In this document: positions 5,855 to 9,386 of the stretch, piece by piece
Layout of the letters: each line of letters starts with the position of its first letter
How positions within the stretch are numbered: the first letter of the stretch is position 1
From: Alkalihalobacillus alcalophilus ATCC 27647 = CGMCC 1.3604
GTDB lineage: Bacteria > Bacillota > Bacilli > Bacillales > Bacillaceae_D
DNA length: 9,386 nt
Reading direction: 5' to 3'
Assembly: GCF_000292245.2 (NCBI RefSeq)
Contig: NZ_ALPT02000120.1
Coordinates: 1 to 9,386 of the forward strand
The notes under the pieces: generated by a model
Databases searched by the model: none
What the model saw: the letters and a program-made list of their open reading frames with translations, nothing else
Told to the model about the DNA's origin: nothing
Made by a program: the position numbers and the translations under genes

Positions 5855-7191
5855 GATGACTTCCCTCCTGAGTAACGTTCTAAGTCCTTTTCAATTGGGT
5901 TATCACGAAACATCCTTCTTAAGACCACAATCGTACCAATTCCTAAAACGAGATAGAGAAGAACAAAGAGAATAAACATTAACCCAACATAATCACTCGT
6001 TGTAGCCGCTTCGTCAATCGTCATAATCCCTCGTAATATCCATGGTTGACGACCCACTTCTGCCATCCACCATCCAGCTTGTATCGCAAGGAAGGAAAGA
6101 GGCCCACCTAAAACAATTAACCAACGATACCACCTTTGTTGAATAAAGGTCCATTTTCTCCACGTAGCCACCCAGTAAATGAAGGAAAGAGCTAACATAA
6201 AGACGCCAATCGTGACCATTGTGTCAAAGAAATAATGAATCACAAGTGGTGGTTGAACTTCTTCTGGGAATTGGTCTAATCCAATGACCTCTGAAAAAGG
6301 ATCACCATGAGCTAAAATACTTAAAGCATAGGGGATTTCTATCGCATATTGTGCTTCATTATTTTCATCAAGAACTCCCCATAAAATAAGCGGTGCTTCT
6401 GTGGTTGTCTCAAAATGCCATTCGGCAGCCGCTAATTTTTCTGGTTGATATTCCGCTAAATACTTCCCAGATAAGTCGCCAATAAGTGCCGTAGCTAAGG
6501 CAAAAACAAAACCAATTTTCATTAATAACGTTAAGGACTTCTTATGATACGTCTGATTCGCCCCTTGTAAAAGACGAAAAGCAGCGATCGCCGCAAGCAC
6601 AAAGGCAACCGTCATATAAGCCGTTGCGAGAACATGGGTAACTTTTGTTGGCATAGATACGGTAAACATAGCGGCTATCGGGTTTACATTGACGAACTCG
6701 CCATTTATAAGTTCAAACCCGCCTGGTGAATTCATAAATGAGTTCACTACGGTAATAAAGAAAGCCGACATCGCTCCACCAATCGCAACTGGAATCAGAA
6801 GTAATAAATGCTTTTTCTGATTATCAAATCGATCCCAAGTATATAAATAAATGCCTAAGAAGATCGCCTCAAAAAAGAACGCAAAAACTTCCATAAAAAG
6901 TGGCAGGGCAATTATATTACCAGCTAACTCCATAAAACTTGGCCATAATAACGCTAATTGCAGACCAATCGCTGTCCCTGTCACAACTCCAACGGCCACT
7001 GTTACGACAAATCCCTTCGCCCATCTGCGAGCCATGAGCATATAATGCATGTCATTTTTTCTAATTCCAACCCATTGGAATATTAAAATCATCAACGGCA
7101 GCCCAACACCGACCGTTGCATAAAAAATATGGAAGGATAGTGTGAGTAGCGTAAGCATTCTACTCATAAAGACCGGATCCTCAAATAACAT
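5851..7191 (-). CDS. cydA: Cytochrome bd menaquinol oxidase subunit I, short-Q-loop YthA/CbdA type
   Basis: A 446-residue subunit that binds the three haems and menaquinol and reduces O2 to water at the cell membrane. Visible residues: H21 (haem ligand, E. coli H19), E101 and E108 (E. coli E99/E107), H186 (haem b558 ligand), M325 in DTMVTIG (E. coli M393) and GRQPW at 380-384. The Q-loop motif KLAAAEWHFET has K252 and E257, the quinol-binding pair. The loop lacks the long C-terminal insert of the E. coli protein, as is usual in Firmicutes. The N-terminus (FEDPVFMSRMLTLLTLSFHIFYATVGVG) is of the YthA/Geobacillus CbdA clade, not the B. subtilis CydA clade. The start ATG (7191-7189) is preceded by AAGGGGTG 7 nt away. 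No cydC/cydD assembly genes follow. Confidence 0.95.
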   Translation of the reverse strand: MLFEDPVFMSRMLTLLTLSFHIFYATVGVGLPLMILIFQWVGIRKNDMHYMLMARRWAKGFVVTVAVGVVTGTAIGLQLALLWPSFMELAGNIIALPLFMEVFAFFFEAIFLGIYLYTWDRFDNQKKHLLLLIPVAIGGAMSAFFITVVNSFMNSPGGFELINGEFVNVNPIAAMFTVSMPTKVTHVLATAYMTVAFVLAAIAAFRLLQGANQTYHKKSLTLLMKIGFVFALATALIGDLSGKYLAEYQPEKLAAAEWHFETTTEAPLILWGVLDENNEAQYAIEIPYALSILAHGDPFSEVIGLDQFPEEVQPPLVIHYFFDTMVTIGVFMLALSFIYWVATWRKWTFIQQRWYRWLIVLGGPLSFLAIQAGWWMAEVGRQPWILRGIMTIDEAATTSDYVGLMFILFVLLYLVLGIGTIVVLRRMFRDNPIEKDLERYSGGKSS

Positions 7192-7573
7192 CTAAAAACA
7201 CCCCTTTATATAGGAATAAAAATCTATCGTCCACTCATCATAAAAAATACCTGCTTATCGAATAGATTCCTTAAATCAGGTACCCTAACTTCTTAGTTAT
7301 TAATCAAAAGTGTATTAAAATCCTAACATGAATTTAAGCTAATATTATATGGAAAATGTTAAATCTCTATGAAGTAAAGGTAAGGTTTGAAAATATGACA
7401 CAAATGAGAGGGGAAGAAAAGGCTTACTTTGTTTAGACTCATTAAATAATTAAATTTTCAATTAAAATACCAAACAATCGCCTCCAAATGAAAGTAATGC
7501 CAAATATTCTATATCATCTTGTATTTAATAAAAACTATTTACTAATATTAGGTCTATAGTAATAATAGTAGTT
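7192..7573. other. Divergent intergenic region upstream of cydA
   Basis: No gene is supported here. It should hold the cydA promoter on the minus strand. AAGGGGTG (complement near 7199-7206) is the cydA ribosome binding site. A TATAAT on the minus strand occurs near 7344-7349, without a good -35. I see no clear Rex, Fnr or ResD operator. A 13-codon frame at 7395-7436 (MTQMRGEEKAYFV) has a weak ribosome binding site and is not claimed as a gene. The right part (7540-7573) is a simple TAGTAATAATAGTAG-like stretch. Confidence 0.4.
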
Positions 7574-7768
7574 ATGGAATATGTACGGAAGAATATTTTT
7601 GAGCCACTTCAAATGACGAAAACAGCAATAGATCCCGAACCAGAATTTTTAAGTGTTAGGGTAAAAAATCAAAGTTTAAGGAAACACGAAAAACGAGTTT
7701 GGATTATGACAATTGTTTTTACGTTTATTTTATGTGTAAACATTTTGTATTGGGAGTTTTATTATTAG
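7574..7768 (+). pseudogene. Fragment of a beta-lactamase-fold serine hydrolase
   Basis: The first part, EYVRKNIFEPLQMTKTAIDPEPEF, carries the block [YV]-x3-I-F-x-P-L-x-M-x-x-T that is characteristic of class C beta-lactamase/penicillin-binding-protein-like serine hydrolases, where it lies some 100-130 residues after the catalytic S-x-x-K. That SxxK motif, the Y-x-N motif and the rest of the fold are absent. The second part is basic (RVKNQSLRKHEKR) and then a single membrane helix (IMTIVFTFILCVNILYW), perhaps from the C-terminal membrane domain some members have, joined by an internal deletion. There is no ribosome binding site at ATG 7574. I read it as a decayed remnant; expression as a 64-residue peptide is unlikely. 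Confidence 0.6.
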
Positions 7769-7773
7769 ATAGT
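7745..7773 (+). promoter_or_regulatory. Candidate promoter for msrA
   Basis: TTGTAT (7745-7750) and GATAGT (7768-7773) with a 17-bp spacer, about 40 bp before the msrA start. The -10 matches consensus at only four of six bases, so this is tentative. It overlaps the end of the hydrolase fragment. Confidence 0.3.
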
Positions 7774-7813
7774 ACATTTTTTTGAATTAAATGAAACAAA
7801 CAGGAGCGTAAAT

Positions 7814-8284
7814 ATGGAAATTATCTATTTTGCAGGTGGATGTTTATGGGGAGTACAGGCTTTTATTAAAACGTTACCCGGAGTTAAGTTTACAGAAGCG
7901 GGAAGAGCTAATGGCACAAGTCATACACTTGAGGGCGATTATGATGGTTACGCTGAATGTGTAAAAACAGGCTTTGATCCGATGGTTGTAACGATCAGGG
8001 AATTAATGGACTATTTATTTGAAATCATTGATCCATACAGTTTGAATAAACAAGGCGAGGACGTTGGCGAGAAATACAGAACAGGAGTATACAGTGAAAA
8101 CCCTGAACACTTAAGAGAAGCAGAGGATTTTCTTAATGAGAGAAAAGATAAAGACCGCATAGTTGTTGAAGTCATGCCTCTTACAAATTATGTTAGAAGT
8201 GCAGAAGAACATCAGGATAGGTTAACTAAATATCCGAATGATTATTGTCATATTCCAGAAAAAATATTAACTAAATATAAGTAA
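7814..8284 (+). CDS. msrA: Peptide methionine-(S)-sulfoxide reductase, divergent MsrA
   Basis: A 156-residue protein that fits the MsrA core. It reduces the S-epimer of methionine sulfoxide in proteins, with electrons normally from thioredoxin. The active site is G-G-C10-L-W-G, where most MsrA have GCFWG: the Phe of the methyl-binding pocket is Leu here. The usual GHAE is G-Y-A-E48. Y-S-L-N-K-Q-G-E-D83-V-G-E-K-Y88-R-T-G matches the conserved NRQG-D-G-QYRSG block, and EEHQ (131-134) the late EE[YF]HQ. C145 near the C-terminus (NDYC) is a candidate resolving Cys; C49 is another. There is no signal peptide, so it is cytoplasmic. AGGAG (7802-7806) lies 7 nt before the ATG. Function is likely, but substrate range may differ because of the two pocket changes. 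Confidence 0.9.
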   Translation: MEIIYFAGGCLWGVQAFIKTLPGVKFTEAGRANGTSHTLEGDYDGYAECVKTGFDPMVVTIRELMDYLFEIIDPYSLNKQGEDVGEKYRTGVYSENPEHLREAEDFLNERKDKDRIVVEVMPLTNYVRSAEEHQDRLTKYPNDYCHIPEKILTKYK

Positions 8285-8380
8285 GAAATTAAACACGATC
8301 AAGTTTAATTGACTTTGATAGTATATTTTAGCCTCCATACTTTCTCTACAGTTGGGATTTATACTGATAAAAAGATTAGC

Positions 8381-8390
8381 AGGAGGAGGT
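8381..8390 (+). promoter_or_regulatory. Ribosome binding site that fixes the AbrB-like start
   Basis: AGGAGGAGGT lies 5 nt before ATG 8396 and rules out the longer TTG frame from 8309. An out-of-frame ATG at 8391 lies directly after it. Confidence 0.8.
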
Positions 8391-8395
8391 ATGAA

Positions 8396-8716
8396 ATGAA
8401 TCAAAAAAAGAATAATATTGTGATATGTAATTTAATAAATGGAACTTCAGTAAGAATTCCTAAAATAATTAGAACGAGATTAGGGATTTCATCTGGTGAT
8501 GAGATTGTTATTAAGACTAATAATAAGTTAGATGGTCTAATTCTCTTCAAGTCTGGTGGTAATACGAAAGAAAACCAAGTAGTTTTAAGCGAAGACGGAA
8601 GAATATGGATTCCCGTAGAATTAAGACGACAGTTACAAATAGAAAAAGGAACCGATTTTGAAATTCATATAAACAATAATCATGAGATTACTCTAAAAGT
8701 TATAAAAATCAAATAA
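8396..8716 (+). CDS. Tandem SpoVT/AbrB-domain DNA-binding protein
   Basis: 106 residues with two swapped-hairpin AbrB-like modules. Module 1 (about 13-52) has NGTSVRIPKIIRTRLGISSGDEIVIKT. Module 2 (about 61-103) has VVLSEDGRIWIPVELRRQLQIEKGTDFEI. Both follow the pattern of a strand, [RI]-x-[VI]-P-x-x-[IL]-R, a helix ending L-x-I, then G-D/T-x-[IF]-x-I. Such domains act as transition-state regulators (AbrB, SpoVT) or as antitoxins (MazE type). AbrB and MazE have one copy per chain and dimerise; here one chain carries both halves, so it may fold as an intramolecular pseudo-dimer. No toxin gene lies next to it, which favours a regulator over an antitoxin. A terminator follows at 8737. Confidence 0.85.
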   Translation: MNQKKNNIVICNLINGTSVRIPKIIRTRLGISSGDEIVIKTNNKLDGLILFKSGGNTKENQVVLSEDGRIWIPVELRRQLQIEKGTDFEIHINNNHEITLKVIKIK

Positions 8717-8736
8717 TATTTATTCTCAAAAGGAAT

Positions 8737-8769
8737 TTAAAGAGGCTTATGAAAAAATAGCCTCTTTAA
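8737..8769. terminator. Terminator between the AbrB-like gene and bdbC remnant
   Basis: TTAAAGAGGCT (8737-8747) and AGCCTCTTTAA (8759-8769) form a perfect 11-bp stem around an A-rich loop. The T run is short and lies partly in the stem. It stands between two convergent genes and could act for both. Confidence 0.65.
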
Positions 8770-8878
8770 TACAGTCCTTTCTACATTGAAAGTTCTTCAC
8801 CCCTATTTTTTTCTTTTTTGTGCTTCAATAAAAGCAATTCCTATCATAAAACATTAAATTCCAATAACCCGCATATCA
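8770..8878. other. Short intergenic stretch between convergent genes
   Basis: AT-rich DNA with no gene, promoter or second terminator that I can support. Confidence 0.3.
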
Positions 8879-9122
8879 CTAGATGTTTTTTGGGGTTTTT
8901 ATAAAGATAAATAATAATGTAATAAGTGAGAATGCTACAAAAGCTAAAAATGGAATGGTAATAAACCCAAACCAATTAATGTATTGAATATTACAAGGTA
9001 CACCATTTGCACAAGGCTTTATGGCTCCGATAGAAGGTACTTTTTGCATGAGATAATGGTAGAAAGAAATCGAAAGGGGTAGCACATATTGTTTTAAAAG
9101 AGTGATTCTTTTTCTTGGTCAT
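8879..9122 (-). pseudogene. bdbC: bdbC-like thiol-disulfide oxidoreductase (DsbB family), internally deleted
   Basis: The frame from 9085 down to the TAG at 8881-8879 gives the C-terminal half of a BdbC/DsbB-like protein. It reads SFYHYLMQKVP, the second redox pair K-P-C-A-N-G-V-P-C, then QYINWFGFITIPFLAF and the last membrane helix. Intact BdbC has about 140 residues with four helices and an N-terminal C-x-x-C that passes electrons to quinone; this is missing. Just upstream, AGAGGTG (9134-9128) precedes ATG 9122 and MTKKKNHSFKT, which looks like the original N-terminus, but it is in a different frame. So about half of the gene, including the first redox pair, has been deleted and the frame lost. 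No bdbD partner is present. The residual peptide cannot carry out disulfide exchange with quinone. Confidence 0.8.
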
Positions 9123-9305
9123 TTGTACACCTCTAATTTTTATTGAAACTCTAATAAGTCAAAGTCTCTTCACAGATTCTAACTCTAAAGTGTGTAGAAA
9201 TTATGAAGCTGCAACTAAGGTTTCTTTGTTAAGAGTATTTTAGTTGTTATGTATAAAATTACTCTCTTTAACTTTTTGATAATATTTATGATGTAACCAT
9301 TTTTA
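9123..9305. other. Upstream region of the bdbC remnant
   Basis: No gene is supported. It should contain the old bdbC promoter on the minus strand; a TTGACT on that strand near 9160 has no matching -10 at a usable distance. The region ends at the structured sequence near 9306. Confidence 0.3.
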
Positions 9306-9386
9306 TCATTTCCCGACAGAAGACTCCCCCTTCAATCGTGTGAAGGGAGAAGCCCAACGATAAGGGGGAGATGAATGTCGGTTGGC
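9306..9386 (-). mobile_element. Probable end of a second IS200/IS605-type element, possible TnpB tail
   Basis: Nested inverted repeats are visible: CCGACA (9313-9318) with TGTCGG (9376-9381), and CTCCCCCTT (9324-9332) with AAGGGGGAG (9362-9370). A competing hairpin CCCTTCA (9328-9334) / TGAAGGG (9341-9347) uses part of the same arm. The block TTCCC..AGAA..CTCCCnCTTCAA.CGT is similar to the right-end hairpin near 400-427. On the minus strand the frame is open from the window edge to TGA 9308-9306, 26 residues with SSPP and ending KGESSVGK; the left tnpB tail likewise has QESPTSSVS across its hairpin. This suggests the end of a minus-strand tnpB and its omega RNA. The palindrome makes orientation uncertain, and the element lies mostly outside the window. 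Confidence 0.45.

Noticed and set aside
6851..7045. Plus-strand 64-codon frame within cydA
   Set aside because: It is antisense to conserved CydA helices and has no start signals.
7395..7436. Thirteen-codon frame MTQMRGEEKAYFV upstream of the hydrolase fragment
   Set aside because: Only a weak ribosome binding site and no supporting context; such short frames occur by chance.
8288..8320. ATCAAGT/ACTTTGAT as an msrA terminator
   Set aside because: The stem is bulged and short, with no T run directly after it.
9371..9386. ATG after AAGGGGGAG at the right edge as a plus-strand gene start
   Set aside because: The purine run almost touches the ATG, too close for normal initiation, and the ATG lies inside the palindrome arm.
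1..9386. CRISPR array, tRNA, rRNA, toxin-antitoxin pair or known defence system
   Set aside because: No regularly spaced repeats, no tRNA-like cloverleaf and no toxin beside the AbrB-like gene were found on either strand by eye.

Overview
The window looks like an AT-rich chromosomal segment of a Bacillaceae-type Firmicute. The gene content fits this: a YthA/YthB-type cytochrome bd with a CydS-like micropeptide, BdbC, DUF4871/DUF6612-type lipoproteins, a YesK-like protein and a SAP/DUF6434 protein. Strong AGGAGG-type ribosome binding sites and Gram-positive lipoboxes also fit. No species can be named from the sequence alone.

Layout. The left edge (2-450) is the 3' part of a tnpB gene of the IS200/IS605 superfamily, followed by its structured right end (probable omega RNA). 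A plus-strand block follows. It holds a Y_phosphatase3-type phosphatase (500-1297), a DUF4871-like lipoprotein (1345-1800), a SAP + DUF6434-like protein with its own good promoter (1915-2484), a YesK-like membrane protein (2704-2985), a small membrane protein without a normal start codon (about 3108-3398) and a DUF6612-like lipoprotein (3602-4414). Between that lipoprotein and a 16-bp-stem bidirectional terminator (4671-4708) lies a 214-bp MITE-like remnant with 10-bp terminal inverted repeats (4457-4670).

On the minus strand is a compact respiratory operon, cydA-cydB-cydS (7191 down to 4744). It encodes a cytochrome bd menaquinol oxidase and a 28-residue single-helix subunit. cydA and cydB overlap by ATGA, and the cydS ribosome binding site lies in the last codons of cydB.

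The right part (7574-9386) is accessory and partly decayed. It holds a fragment of a beta-lactamase-fold serine hydrolase (7574-7768), a divergent MsrA (7814-8284), a tandem SpoVT/AbrB-domain protein (8396-8716) with a terminator, and a bdbC disulfide-oxidoreductase gene with a large internal deletion (9122-8879). At the right edge a structured palindromic sequence (9313-9381) resembles the end of another IS200/IS605 element, possibly reading in on the minus strand.

No CRISPR array, tRNA, rRNA or recognisable defence system is visible, and there is no clear case for a wholly new system. The observations most worth following are the cydS micropeptide, the TnpB/omega RNA end with its readable guide, the decayed bdbC, the MITE-like remnant, the missing start codon near 3108 and the tandem-repeat architectures of the SAP and AbrB proteins.
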